DNA of 64,000 nt from positions 1 through 64,000 of the forward strand of contig CAZTGS010000003.1 in assembly GCA_964613455.1 (NCBI GenBank), read 5' to 3'. A program made the translations under genes and the position numbers. Each line of letters opens with the position of its first letter. Positions within the stretch are counted from its first letter, which is position 1. Of the stretch, positions 22,780 through 32,281 are shown in pieces. The notes beneath the pieces are model-generated. The model was not told the DNA's origin, made no database searches, and was given only the letters and a program-made list of their open reading frames with translations. The stretch is from SCGC-AAA076-P13 sp964613455 (lineage in GTDB: Bacteria > Pseudomonadota > Gammaproteobacteria > Magnimaribacterales > D2472).

Positions 22780-24954
22780 TTACTCAGAAGCATTGTCAGG
22801 CCAGGACATTGGTATCTGTTGTTGAGGATTAAATATCCTACTTCCTGATTCTGGATATGCTTTAGAGGCTGCATCAATTTCATTTTCAGTAAGATATTGA
22901 CTTGGTGTAAGTCTAAAAACATCAAGACCGCGAACAATTTCTGTTCCGTATATATAGCCTTCATAAAAGTAAGAAGACCAATATCCTCCAGTAACTAATA
23001 TATCTTTATCTATTGGACCGCGATCAAAATAAGCAATCTCTTTAGGGTCAGAAGAGTCAGTAAAATCTATAACCGATATACCGCCTTGATACCAAGCTTG
23101 AACAAAAATATCACGATTTGGGACTGGAATAATTGATCCATTATGCGCAACACAGTTTTCTGTTTCTAGTTGAGGAGCAGGCATTTTATAGTGACTCCTA
23201 AACTCTAATTTATTATCAACTATGTCATATATAGCATCAGCACCCCAATTAAGAGGGTCCCAGGCTCGGCATCTCGCACGACCTCCGCCACCCCATTCAT
23301 CAGTAAATATTATCTTAGTTCCATCATTATTAAATGTTGCAGAATGCCAGTAAGCAAAACCTTCATCTGTAACGACGTCTAGTCTTTTTGGATTATATGG
23401 ATCAGTTATATCAAAAAGAATTCCATTTCCTGAACATGCACCTGCAGCAATATTTGCTGAAGGGAATACTGTAATATCATGACATTGATCAGTACGTTTA
23501 GTTTCTTGGGTTTCATCACCATGATCACCACCTCTCCAAAGTCCAGCAAGAGAACCTGTTTCAAGATCTGCAAATACTGCAGGACTGCTCACTATTCTTG
23601 ATTTTGATGGATCTGATATCGGTATTTCAATTATATCTATTCTAAAAAGAGCTGTTCTTTCATCACCAGGTATATTACCAACACATTGCTCTAGTTCTTC
23701 TTCATCTCTTACACTAGAAGTACCTGAATTATAGATAATAATCTTTCCATCAACTGATGGACCAGAAACTACAGAATGAGTGTGGGATCCTCTACAAGTT
23801 TGAACTATTCCTACTTGTTTTGGGCGACTTTGATCAGAAATATCAAATATTCTAATTCCACGAAAACGTTCTGGGCTTGCATCTTTACCAACTCCCTCTC
23901 TACCGCAATCAACGCGGCCGCGAACCTGTTCAACCGACATGATTAATAAATCACCAACTATAGAAACGTCTCCCTGACCTCCAGGACATACAACTGAGGA
24001 TATTAAATCTGGAATACCATCGTCTTTAATCTTATACATATTAAATCCGTGATAGCTTCCCGTCACCAACAAATCATCTTGGAAAGCCATATCTGTATTG
24101 GAAAAACTCAGCATTGGCGAAAGAAGTGATCTTGATGCTTCTAAAACTGAAATCTCCTCATCTTCATCTTTTTCCTTTCCTGGATCTTCTGGACGTTTTC
24201 CTTCAGGGTTATTTGGATCAAAAAATCCAATTGGTTTTTTAAGAGAAGTCACTAATTCTAAATTCATAATAGCTTCATCTGCAATATATAAGCCTGGAGT
24301 TAGTCCAGATCTAGGGTCATCTGAGAGGTTTACAGCAATAGTGTTCATTCTCTCAATTTCTACACCTTGATCATTAACTAAATCCGACACAAACTCACTT
24401 AATATTGGATCATAGGCAGAACCAGAAAATTCTTTTAACTCTTCTACCATTTTTAAAGCCCCATCATGATGAGCAATCATGAGCTGAAGAAATAATCGGT
24501 CAAAATCAGTAGCTTTGGTGTTTTTAAGGTCTTCTAATTGTTTTGGAGTTGCCATTCCAGCCATACCCATACCCATATCCATATGCATATGATGATGAGG
24601 CATATCTTTTTTATTCTCACCACGGTCATAAAGCCAGCTTTCCATAAAATTTATTTCATCTTCTTGTGAGACATCTATTCTTTTAGCTAAATCAACAATT
24701 GTTTCATTATTTGTTCTTTTATCTGCCATAGAGGACATTAAGATTGCTTGTTGATGATGAATGATCATTCCTTGAAGAAACTTTACATCAGCTTTTATAT
24801 ATGAAGTATCTGCAATGTTTGATGCAGCTTGCGGATCCAGAATTTTAGAAGCTTCTCCAGGCGCTCCTGGTTGAATAATTATTGGATCTGAAAATACAAA
24901 TGAAGCGGAAATCAGAAAGGAAAAGATTATCGTGTTATTTTTTTTATTCTTCAT
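22780..24954 (-). CDS. Exported DUF305 plus LVIVD-type beta-propeller protein
   Basis: 724 residues. A signal peptide (about 1-22) is followed by a DUF305 ferritin-like four-helix part (about 50-210) with HH pairs at 66-67 (GMIIHHQQAI) and 162-163 (LMIAHHDGAL) and, between them, a His/Met-rich run PHHHMHMDMGMGM at 119-131 that should bind copper or another soft metal. The rest (about 270-700) has repeated strands of the LVIVD/choice-of-anchor beta-propeller type (RGIRIFDISD, GISVIDFTD). DUF305 proteins are linked to copper handling. Last gene of a leftward operon; its start overlaps the stop of the small membrane protein by 11 bp. Confidence 0.8.
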   Translation of the reverse strand: MKNKKNNTIIFSFLISASFVFSDPIIIQPGAPGEASKILDPQAASNIADTSYIKADVKFLQGMIIHHQQAILMSSMADKRTNNETIVDLAKRIDVSQEDEINFMESWLYDRGENKKDMPHHHMHMDMGMGMAGMATPKQLEDLKNTKATDFDRLFLQLMIAHHDGALKMVEELKEFSGSAYDPILSEFVSDLVNDQGVEIERMNTIAVNLSDDPRSGLTPGLYIADEAIMNLELVTSLKKPIGFFDPNNPEGKRPEDPGKEKDEDEEISVLEASRSLLSPMLSFSNTDMAFQDDLLVTGSYHGFNMYKIKDDGIPDLISSVVCPGGQGDVSIVGDLLIMSVEQVRGRVDCGREGVGKDASPERFRGIRIFDISDQSRPKQVGIVQTCRGSHTHSVVSGPSVDGKIIIYNSGTSSVRDEEELEQCVGNIPGDERTALFRIDIIEIPISDPSKSRIVSSPAVFADLETGSLAGLWRGGDHGDETQETKRTDQCHDITVFPSANIAAGACSGNGILFDITDPYNPKRLDVVTDEGFAYWHSATFNNDGTKIIFTDEWGGGGRARCRAWDPLNWGADAIYDIVDNKLEFRSHYKMPAPQLETENCVAHNGSIIPVPNRDIFVQAWYQGGISVIDFTDSSDPKEIAYFDRGPIDKDILVTGGYWSSYFYEGYIYGTEIVRGLDVFRLTPSQYLTENEIDAASKAYPESGSRIFNPQQQIPMSWPDNASE

Positions 24955-25132
24955 TTTTATCTTCCTTTATTTCTTGAGATTCACCTTCGATAATATTATC
25001 TGGTTCTACTTGGCCAAACCTATTAATTCTATTACTTCGTTCAGTTTGGTTTTTAGAAGCTTTTACCTTACCTAAATTAAAAAAAACAAATAGAGACAGT
25101 ATGGCTAAGCCGCCAAAAATAATAGTGTTCAC
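24944..25132 (-). CDS. Small membrane-anchored protein (62 aa)
   Basis: An N-terminal hydrophobic helix (about 2-20, TIIFGGLAILSLFVFFNL) followed by a charged, Glu-rich cytoplasmic or periplasmic tail. No known domain. It is probably real because it fills the gap between two genes exactly: 4 bp after the Bax1-like gene and overlapping the DUF305 gene by 11 bp. This implies translational coupling with the metal-binding protein. Confidence 0.6.
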   Translation of the reverse strand: MNTIIFGGLAILSLFVFFNLGKVKASKNQTERSNRINRFGQVEPDNIIEGESQEIKEDKNEE

Positions 25133-25136
25133 AGTT

Positions 25137-25889
25137 TTATCTACTTCTCATCTTAGATAACAATCTTAATATTTCTAAGTAAAGCCAGATCAATGTAACC
25201 ATTAAAGAAAATGCCCCATACCATTCCATATATTTTGGTAGACCTTTCTCGGCTCCATCTTCAATAAAATCAAAATCAAGAACCAATGATAATGATGCAA
25301 AGCATACGATACCAAAAGATAAACCAATGCTCATTAATGATCCATTAGTTGGAGATAAGAGGCTAATGCCCCCTCCAAAAAAACTCATTATAAAACTGAC
25401 CATATAAAGAATAAATATTCCGCCAATACCAGCACCAATCATCAATCTAAAATTTTCTGTTGGTTTTATTAAGCCACTTTTATAACAAAGTAACAAAGAT
25501 GCAAGAATGCCAAATGTTAAGCCTATAGCCTGAATGGCAATCCCATCAAACATATTCTCATACATCAATGTAATCCCTCCCAAAGCAACACCTTGAACCA
25601 ATGCATACAGAGGAGCGGTTGTACCAGCTTTTTCTTTGCTTCTAAAAATTGTGACCATCGCAAGGACAAAACCAATCAAAAGGGCAGGCATAACTAAACC
25701 TGGATTATTCCACCCAATAAAAGCTCCTCCAAAACACAGAGATAATAAAATACCTGTTTTATTTACAGTTCCATCAAGTGTCATTCTTTCACTTAAAGGT
25801 AAATCTCCAACATTATCTTCGAACCCCTTTGTAAAAGCTGGATTTGATGACCTGCCAAAAGTATTAAGTGCTGAATGTCTAGATCTCAT
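25137..25889 (-). CDS. Bax inhibitor-1/YccA-type membrane protein
   Basis: 250 residues with about seven hydrophobic segments after a ~40-residue N-terminal tail. The motif ERMTLDGTVNKTGILLSL at the start of the first helix is characteristic of the actinobacterial/proteobacterial BAX-inhibitor-1-like group (distinct from YccA proper). These are inner-membrane proteins, possibly ion or proton leak channels; no precise function is known. Within the operon of the ferritin-like, beta-helix and diheme genes, separated from the latter by 67 bp. Confidence 0.8.
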   Translation of the reverse strand: MRSRHSALNTFGRSSNPAFTKGFEDNVGDLPLSERMTLDGTVNKTGILLSLCFGGAFIGWNNPGLVMPALLIGFVLAMVTIFRSKEKAGTTAPLYALVQGVALGGITLMYENMFDGIAIQAIGLTFGILASLLLCYKSGLIKPTENFRLMIGAGIGGIFILYMVSFIMSFFGGGISLLSPTNGSLMSIGLSFGIVCFASLSLVLDFDFIEDGAEKGLPKYMEWYGAFSLMVTLIWLYLEILRLLSKMRSR

Positions 25890-25956
25890 AATGTGTCTCC
25901 ATATAAAAGAGTTATATATTAATAAGGTATGGTCATAAAGACAAATTTAAACCTAT

Positions 25957-27000
25957 TTACAGATTTTTAATCCACTTAGTTATTAATTCTGTAGCCTCTT
26001 TATGTTCAAGAGCTCTTCCAGATTCTGGCATCATTATTCCTGGATCAAGAGATTTCATTCTATAGAGAAGTATCGAACTTTCTGGATCACCAGGAACAAT
26101 TGAGTAACTTAAATTGTTACTAGCTCTTCCTGCTGCTATTGGTTTTTTATAGACACCTAAATGAATCTTTCTATCTTCATTAAAATCAAGATAGAGGCCA
26201 GTTGTATCTGCTGAACCTCCTTCGATATGACAATGGCCACAGTTAATATCTAAATAAGATCTAGCTCTGCTATTAAGAGACATGGTTTTAATAGACCAAT
26301 CAGTCATAGCCCTAACTTTAATATCTTTTTCAATCCAGCCCTGTTCATGCCATTTCATTAGCTGATTCATAACCCCATCATCATAAGCATAGTCTTTATC
26401 TAGATTTCTTGCTTTTGGTCCAATAGGCTTAATACTTTTTCCAGATTGATGACATTCTTTGCATTGATTTATATTAGGAACTCTATATCTGACATCTTGA
26501 ATATCACCTTCATTATTTACGAATTGAGTTGTAATTGTTTTCCCAGCAATGCTAAGAAATGCATCATTTTGTTCCTTATTCCAAACGTAACTAACATTCA
26601 CCCATTTTTCATCTCTTTTTATTAAAAGTCTTGTTTCTAATAACTGCTTATCTAAATTAGACTCTGGATGCTCATTTAAATAAGCAAAAGTCTTAATTAA
26701 AACTGTGCCTTCTGGAAAATCAAAAACTTTATGAGGTATATATTCTGCAAAACCGCTTGAAGGCATATATATGAACCTTAACTTATCTGCATAATCAGAG
26801 AAAAGAGGACTAATTAATTCGTAAGGAAGAACTCCTTTTGTAGGAGTTTGAGATGTAAGATCTTCAAAGAATTCATAGTCTGAGAGTTTTTTAGCTAACT
26901 GATCACCACCAACATAAGAATTATTAACACCAGCAAAAACTGCATCAAAACTAAAAAAAGTAAAAAATGTTATGAGTAATATTTTTTTAAAGTGATTCAC
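25957..27000 (-). CDS. Exported diheme c-type cytochrome (HNE_0200/SO2930 family)
   Basis: 347 residues with a signal peptide (about 1-23) and two CxxCH heme sites: CKECH at 180-184 and CGHCH at 254-258. The C-terminal SIVPGDPESSILLYRM plus PESGRALEHKEA is typical of cytochrome-like domains with a distal Met. This matches the family described as SO2930-type diheme cytochromes, which occur next to a beta-helix protein, as here. It probably takes part in periplasmic electron transfer. Its start overlaps the beta-helix gene stop by 14 bp. Confidence 0.88.
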   Translation of the reverse strand: MNHFKKILLITFFTFFSFDAVFAGVNNSYVGGDQLAKKLSDYEFFEDLTSQTPTKGVLPYELISPLFSDYADKLRFIYMPSSGFAEYIPHKVFDFPEGTVLIKTFAYLNEHPESNLDKQLLETRLLIKRDEKWVNVSYVWNKEQNDAFLSIAGKTITTQFVNNEGDIQDVRYRVPNINQCKECHQSGKSIKPIGPKARNLDKDYAYDDGVMNQLMKWHEQGWIEKDIKVRAMTDWSIKTMSLNSRARSYLDINCGHCHIEGGSADTTGLYLDFNEDRKIHLGVYKKPIAAGRASNNLSYSIVPGDPESSILLYRMKSLDPGIMMPESGRALEHKEATELITKWIKNL

Positions 27001-28222
27001 TAAACTTCACTGGAGGAAGGGGAGTTATTTCACTTCTAAATTTCTCATAATCTCGATCAACAGGATCAAAAAATGGTAGCAAATATTTAATTGGATTTAT
27101 TGTTAAAAATGAAGCATCCCCATTGTCCCCTAAAACAATTTTATCTTCATCAGGCTGACCAAATATTATTTGGTTGAGAGGGACAATGCCATCCCAAAAT
27201 ATATCTGGCATATCACCACCAGTTATTTCGAATAAGATTTTTGCTAGCTCACCAGTTTCAAGATCTGGATTATATCCAGTCTTACCAAATCGATTGCCAT
27301 GAATTTGTATTGCTTTTGGGTGAGGGTAATAATTTTGATCTTCTGTTTCAGAACCATAGGTGACTATAGCTATATTAATAGTGTCATTATCTCCAATATC
27401 ATTATCAAAGACTTCTACATTAGAACTAGCCTGGATAATAATTCCACTCCCGCGAGGAACTTCACCAACAATATTACCTTCAGGAGCAAAATTATCTGTA
27501 TTGTTGTTTACAGATTTATTTCTAAAGACTCTGACATGATGTCCCCCTTGTTGAGGAATATCAGGTAAATCAAATATTAGGATGCCGCCTGTATTATTAG
27601 CAGCGTAGTTATCAAAGACATCTGCATAATAAGAGTTTTCGATCTCAATTCCAGCTACATTGAATTCTGCAGTGGAATTTTTAACAATAATATTTTCAGA
27701 CTGACCAACATAAATACCAGCATCAGATGCACCAATTGCCACACAAGAATCAATAAGAACATTTTTTGATTCAACTGGATAAAGACCATATGCACCATTA
27801 GTGGCCTTTGGACCCCCAGTCCACTCAGTTCTAATTCTAATGAAACTTATTCCATTGACGCCTTTGACCTTAATAGCATCACCCTTAGCATCTTCAACTG
27901 CAAAGTCTCTAAGAATAACTTTGTCAGAAGTTATAGAAAGACCTTGGGCTCCGGACTGTTGATTTTTAAAAGAAAGAACTGATTTATTAATACCTTCTCC
28001 CTCAAAGATTATGCCGTCTACATCAATGGACAAGCTATCTTCAAGCTCGTATCTGCCCTCGCTGAGACGAACTATATCTCCTGGTTGTGCCAGAATTAAA
28101 GCAGTTTGTATCTCTGAATATGGATCTTCAGAGGGGGCAATAATTGTTAAGGCACCATAGCAATTAAAGCTAAGTGCAAAGATAAAAAAGAACTTTTTAA
28201 ATTGCTTCAGGAATATCTTCAA
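26987..28222 (-). CDS. Exported right-handed parallel beta-helix protein
   Basis: 411 residues with a signal peptide (about 1-23). The body is a series of ~22-residue repeats rich in Asn ladders and Ile/Val (GIYVGQSENIIVKNSTAEFN, GIEIENSYYADVFDNYAANN), the pattern of pectate-lyase-like beta-helices. It is the known partner of the adjacent diheme cytochrome family (TIGR03805 with TIGR03806 as I recall). It may bind or cut a polysaccharide or act as a structural surface protein. Overlaps both neighbours (26 bp with the ferritin-like gene, 14 bp with the cytochrome), so the set is one tight operon. Confidence 0.85.
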   Translation of the reverse strand: MKIFLKQFKKFFFIFALSFNCYGALTIIAPSEDPYSEIQTALILAQPGDIVRLSEGRYELEDSLSIDVDGIIFEGEGINKSVLSFKNQQSGAQGLSITSDKVILRDFAVEDAKGDAIKVKGVNGISFIRIRTEWTGGPKATNGAYGLYPVESKNVLIDSCVAIGASDAGIYVGQSENIIVKNSTAEFNVAGIEIENSYYADVFDNYAANNTGGILIFDLPDIPQQGGHHVRVFRNKSVNNNTDNFAPEGNIVGEVPRGSGIIIQASSNVEVFDNDIGDNDTINIAIVTYGSETEDQNYYPHPKAIQIHGNRFGKTGYNPDLETGELAKILFEITGGDMPDIFWDGIVPLNQIIFGQPDEDKIVLGDNGDASFLTINPIKYLLPFFDPVDRDYEKFRSEITPLPPVKFSESL

Positions 28223-29303
28223 AGCTTTCTAATGGTTTTTTTAATTCAGCCCAATCACATTCAAAATCATCTGGAGCATGCTCGTATTCAAGCAAACCAA
28301 GCGCTTCAAATTTAGGTCTTACTTTATCAGTAAGAAGGCCAATTCTTGAAAGGTTAGGTATCACCCTAGAGAATAAGAAATTTCTAAACATTTCAAATGT
28401 TTTAGTATTCATTTGAAATTCTCTAGCTTCTTCTTCAGACATTTTTAAGAACCTTTGTTCTGCTTTAGTATTAATTAGTCTTTCTCTTGAAATAACACAT
28501 GCTTCATATGCAAATTCAGCTCTTTCTTCTATCTCCTCTGGAGTTAGAGTCTTAATGTAGTCTTCTAGGTAGTTAATACCAAAGGTCACATGTCTGGCTT
28601 CATCTCTTACTACATAATGAAGTAATTGTTTTAGAAGAGGATCTTTTGTTATTGCTTTAAGCATCTGAAAAGCTGCTAAAGCAAGGCCTTCTATAATAAT
28701 CTGCATTCCAATAAATTTTAGATCCCATCTTTCGTCGGTTAAAATCTTATCTAAGAGAAGCTTTAATGATGGATTTATTGGGTAATGGATACCTATTTTA
28801 TCTTGGAGATATCTATTGAATACTTCAACATGTCTCGCTTCATCAAAAGTTTGAGATGCTGCATATAATTTTGCATTATAAGTTGGAGCGCAACTAGCTA
28901 ATTGAGAAGCTACCAAAAGAGCTCCTTGTTCACCATGAAGAAACTGACTCATTAGTTCCGCAGTTGAATGACGATCAAAAAGTATTTTGTCCTCTTCAGA
29001 AAGGCTTTGGTATGCCTCAAGAGTTTCATGAGGTAAATCTTCATCTGGTTCAACTAATTTCTCATCAGCTGGATGTGTGTAATCCCAATTTAGATCAATA
29101 GAACCATTCCAATTAAGCTCTTTACCAAGTTCATAAAGTTTTTTAATTCTATTATCTTGTATTGTGTAATCCCAATTATATGCACCCGTTAATGGAGTAT
29201 GAAAGATCTCAACAACATCTTCTACTTGAGAGTTTGTTAAATCAACTTCATCATCAAAATACAGTAAATCTTCTGGTGGCCCATCTTGCTTTTTAATTTT
29301 CAT
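28197..29303 (-). CDS. Di-iron ferritin-like oxygenase-type protein
   Basis: 368 residues, all helical by pattern. Two carboxylate-His metal sites are visible: E125 (HGEQGAL), E155 and H158 (DEARHVE), E205 (IIEGLAL), E235 and H238 (RDEARHV). This is the ExxH pair arrangement of ferritin-like di-iron proteins, including AurF-type N-oxygenases and R2-like proteins. No signal peptide, so it acts in the cytoplasm. It heads the leftward operon with the beta-helix, diheme, Bax1-like and DUF305 genes. The enzymatic reaction is unknown. Confidence 0.8.
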   Translation of the reverse strand: MKIKKQDGPPEDLLYFDDEVDLTNSQVEDVVEIFHTPLTGAYNWDYTIQDNRIKKLYELGKELNWNGSIDLNWDYTHPADEKLVEPDEDLPHETLEAYQSLSEEDKILFDRHSTAELMSQFLHGEQGALLVASQLASCAPTYNAKLYAASQTFDEARHVEVFNRYLQDKIGIHYPINPSLKLLLDKILTDERWDLKFIGMQIIIEGLALAAFQMLKAITKDPLLKQLLHYVVRDEARHVTFGINYLEDYIKTLTPEEIEERAEFAYEACVISRERLINTKAEQRFLKMSEEEAREFQMNTKTFEMFRNFLFSRVIPNLSRIGLLTDKVRPKFEALGLLEYEHAPDDFECDWAELKKPLESFEDIPEAI

Positions 29304-29318
29304 GTTTTCCTACTTTTT

Positions 29319-29376
29319 GTTATAAATCGTTAGTTAATGTATGCAGTGAACACATTAACTAAATATATTTTATAAC
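29319..29376. repeat. Nested inverted repeat between cobT-like gene and ferritin-like gene
   Basis: Inner arms TTAGTTAATGT (29330-29340) and ACATTAACTAA (29352-29362) and outer arms GTTATAAA (29319-29326) and TTTATAAC (29369-29376). Both arms are perfect. It lies between the stop of the cobT-like gene and the start of the ferritin-like gene; no T-run follows on the transcribed strand. It may be an operator or transcript-end structure. Confidence 0.45.
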
Positions 29377-29381
29377 AAATA

Positions 29382-31154
29382 CTAGTTCTTGAAAAGCTTT
29401 GTTAACTCTTCTAAGAGAGCCTCGCCTAATTCTTCAGCTCTATGAATGGTTATTGCGTTTTTATAATATTTTGTAACATCGTGTCCAATCCCAATAGCTT
29501 GAAGTTCCACAGGACTTTCATTTTCAATTGCTGAAATCATTTGTTTAAGATGATTGTCTAGATAGTCCTCTCTATTTGCAGAAAGAGTGCTGTCATCTAC
29601 TGGAGCACCATCAGAAATAACTATCATAATTTTTCTTTCTTCATTCCTTTTAATTAATCTTTCATGAGACCAAGCTAAAGCTTCCCCATCGATATTTTCT
29701 TTAAGTAAACCTTCTCTTAACATTGCACCAAAATATTTTCTAGCTCGTCTCCAACTATTGTCTGCACTTTTATAGATAATATGCCTAATATCATTAAGCC
29801 TCCCTGGGCTCGAATAACTCCCATTACTAATCCAAAGTTGTTTAGAGTCTCCTCCTTTCCAATTTTTTGTTGTGAAGCCTAATATTTCTGTTTTTATTTG
29901 GCATCTCTCAAGAGTGCTACCAATAATATCAGTGCATATAGCAGCCAAACTTATTGATCTACCTCTCATTGATCCAGAGTTATCAATTAATAGAGTCACA
30001 ACAGTATCTTTAAAATTTGTTTCCGTTTCTTGTTTGTAGCTTAAAGGATGACCTGGCTCTGCTATGACCCTGTGCAACCTTGCAGTATCTAACATTCCCT
30101 CATCAAGATTAAAATTCCAACTAGTATTTTGTTTTGCAAGCAATAGTCTTTGCAATCTATTGGCAAGCTTTCCTATGGTAGTTTGGTAAGGTTTTATCAA
30201 ATTATCTAGCTGACTCCTTAATCGAATTGCCTCGTCAGGAGTTGTTAGGTCTTTCGCGTCAATTATTTCATCAAATTCAGAAGTAAATATAGAATAATCT
30301 TTTTTGGGTGCAGCATTAAAATCATTCTGAGGGTAGGAGAGGGCTTCAATTTCTTCGTCTATGGAAGCTCCATCCGATAGAGAAGATGCTTCTTGCATAA
30401 CATCATCCATTTCAAGACTCATATCCTCTAAAGTAGCATCTGGATCTCCATTTTCGCTCTCCTGAGAGTCTTCTATTTCCCCCTGTTCTATTTCATTAGT
30501 ACTTCCTGGTGAATCAAAAGGCTCATCGTCTTCAGGATTTTCAAACTCATTCTTTGATTTTAATAATTTGAGCTTCTTTAAAAAATCTAGAGCTACCTTT
30601 TCAAAAATTTCTTGATTATCGATATTAGCAATAAACCTACTTTTAATAGACTCTAAATCTATTGATATATATTTTTTATCAAAATTTTCTAATAATTTTT
30701 TTGCAGAAGGGCCCAACTTAAAACCTAGAATCTCTTTAAGCCATAAATTTGAACAAAGTGCTAAAAAATTTGGAGATTTTTTATCATCCATATTTATACT
30801 TTTAGTGTCTAAATACTCAATAATATTTTTTTTAGAGCCCTTATAGTTATTAGAACCTAATATCTCAACTCTAGACATCTCTAGCTCATTGAAAGTAATT
30901 CTTGCTGGAAGAGTTAAGGGTATTTCAGGCATTTTTTTATGATAAAGATGCCAAAAAGCCTGAAAATCAGACTCTCCTCTCCAAGAAGATAGATCTTTGC
31001 TTGATCTAGGTGTGGATGAAATCGTTGCCTGATTTAAACTCGGTGGTCGTTGGGGTATTCCGCTCTTAGAGGTTAGATCCTTGTTTTTAGAGATAGCTTT
31101 AATAGAAGATATTGCAGCTTCATGCAGCTTTTCTCTATTCTTTATCCAACCCAT
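29382..31154 (-). CDS. CobT-like protein with von Willebrand A domain
   Basis: 590 residues. The middle has a long acidic, Glu/Asp/Ser-rich region (about 210-280) and the C terminus is a VWA domain with the MIDAS motif DNSGSMRGRS (near 392-400) and a late DGAP segment. The arrangement is that of CobT, the partner of AAA+ CobS in aerobic cobalt chelation. Ends before the ferritin-like gene; follows the cobS-like gene by 10 bp, so they form one unit. No other cobalamin gene is near, so a metal-insertion role for a different target is possible. Confidence 0.85.
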   Translation of the reverse strand: MGWIKNREKLHEAAISSIKAISKNKDLTSKSGIPQRPPSLNQATISSTPRSSKDLSSWRGESDFQAFWHLYHKKMPEIPLTLPARITFNELEMSRVEILGSNNYKGSKKNIIEYLDTKSINMDDKKSPNFLALCSNLWLKEILGFKLGPSAKKLLENFDKKYISIDLESIKSRFIANIDNQEIFEKVALDFLKKLKLLKSKNEFENPEDDEPFDSPGSTNEIEQGEIEDSQESENGDPDATLEDMSLEMDDVMQEASSLSDGASIDEEIEALSYPQNDFNAAPKKDYSIFTSEFDEIIDAKDLTTPDEAIRLRSQLDNLIKPYQTTIGKLANRLQRLLLAKQNTSWNFNLDEGMLDTARLHRVIAEPGHPLSYKQETETNFKDTVVTLLIDNSGSMRGRSISLAAICTDIIGSTLERCQIKTEILGFTTKNWKGGDSKQLWISNGSYSSPGRLNDIRHIIYKSADNSWRRARKYFGAMLREGLLKENIDGEALAWSHERLIKRNEERKIMIVISDGAPVDDSTLSANREDYLDNHLKQMISAIENESPVELQAIGIGHDVTKYYKNAITIHRAEELGEALLEELTKLFKN

Positions 31155-31164
31155 TATTTTTTAA

Positions 31165-32145
31165 TTAACCCTTAGGACTATCGCTGTCAATTTCAATATC
31201 AAAACATCTTTGAAAATATTCATTAATGATAGGTTTTTCCATATCATCACATTTATTAAGAAAGGTTAACTTAAAAGAATCAGCAATATCTTTAAATATT
31301 TTAAAGTTCTGAGCCCAAGAAATTACAGTTCTTGGAGACATTAAAATTGATATATCACCATTCGCAAATCCATTTCTTGTTAAATTTGCAAGCTTAATCA
31401 TATTTTTCAATATTTCTTTATTTTTATCATTCTTGATGCTACCTATCTTTGAAGTAACAACTTTGTATTCTTGATTAGGGTCAAGATAATTTAATGTAGA
31501 AAGAATATGCCATCTATCCATTTGGCCTTGATTTATCTGCTGAGTTCCATGATATAGACCAGTTACATCTCCCAAGCCAACGGTATTGGTGGTTGCAAAG
31601 AGCCTAAATGATTGATGTGGACTAATGACTTTATTTTGATCTAAAAGGGTTAATTTACCTTCTACTTCTAAAATTCTTTGGATAACAAACATAACATCTG
31701 GACGCCCTGCATCATATTCATCGAACACCAATGCAACTGGGTTTTGAATAGACCAAGGTAGAAGACCTTCTTGAAATTCAGTTATTTGTTTACCATCACT
31801 CAACTTAATAGCATCTTTACCAAGCAGATCAATTCTACTGATATGACTATCAAGATTAATTCTTACGCACGGCCAATTTAATCTTGAAGCAACTTGTTCA
31901 ATATGAGTTGATTTTCCAGTCCCATGAAGCCCTTGAACCATAACCCTTCTGTTGTGTTCAAAACCAGCAAGAATAGAAAGTGTAGTTTCTTTATCAAAAA
32001 CATAGCTTTCATCTATCTCTGGAACCCATTCAGTTTTTTCTTTAAAACCTTTTACAGCCATCTTTGAATCAATATTAAATGTCTTTGAAACGTCAAACTT
32101 TTGATTAGGCTTTGTTGGTAATTCAATTTTGCTGTTGATTGTCAT
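31165..32145 (-). CDS. CobS-like AAA+ ATPase
   Basis: The ATG at 32145 gives 326 residues and the normal CobS N terminus (NIDSKMAVKGF); the longer frame to 32337 would add 64 atypical residues and run into the divergent thioesterase gene. Walker A GLHGTGKSTH, Walker B ALVFDEYDAGRPD, sensor ATTNTVGLGD and the CobS block LYHGTQQINQGQMDRW are clear. CobS and CobT power cobalt insertion together with the large subunit CobN; MoxR-type chaperone use is the alternative. No CobN in the window. Confidence 0.88.
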   Translation of the reverse strand: MTINSKIELPTKPNQKFDVSKTFNIDSKMAVKGFKEKTEWVPEIDESYVFDKETTLSILAGFEHNRRVMVQGLHGTGKSTHIEQVASRLNWPCVRINLDSHISRIDLLGKDAIKLSDGKQITEFQEGLLPWSIQNPVALVFDEYDAGRPDVMFVIQRILEVEGKLTLLDQNKVISPHQSFRLFATTNTVGLGDVTGLYHGTQQINQGQMDRWHILSTLNYLDPNQEYKVVTSKIGSIKNDKNKEILKNMIKLANLTRNGFANGDISILMSPRTVISWAQNFKIFKDIADSFKLTFLNKCDDMEKPIINEYFQRCFDIEIDSDSPKG

Positions 32146-32281
32146 TTTTTTACTATTATTTATTATTAGGTGCACATCATACTTTTTGAGATATGAAAGT
32201 TCTAGTTTTTTTAATAACAATGTAAGATGGCTAGGAGTAAAATCACTTATCAAAATACATTTATTGAGGCATGTATAACTA

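Noticed and set aside
24098..24370. Rightward ORF inside the DUF305 gene
   Set aside because: Antisense to a clear domain protein; no ribosome site; shadow reading.
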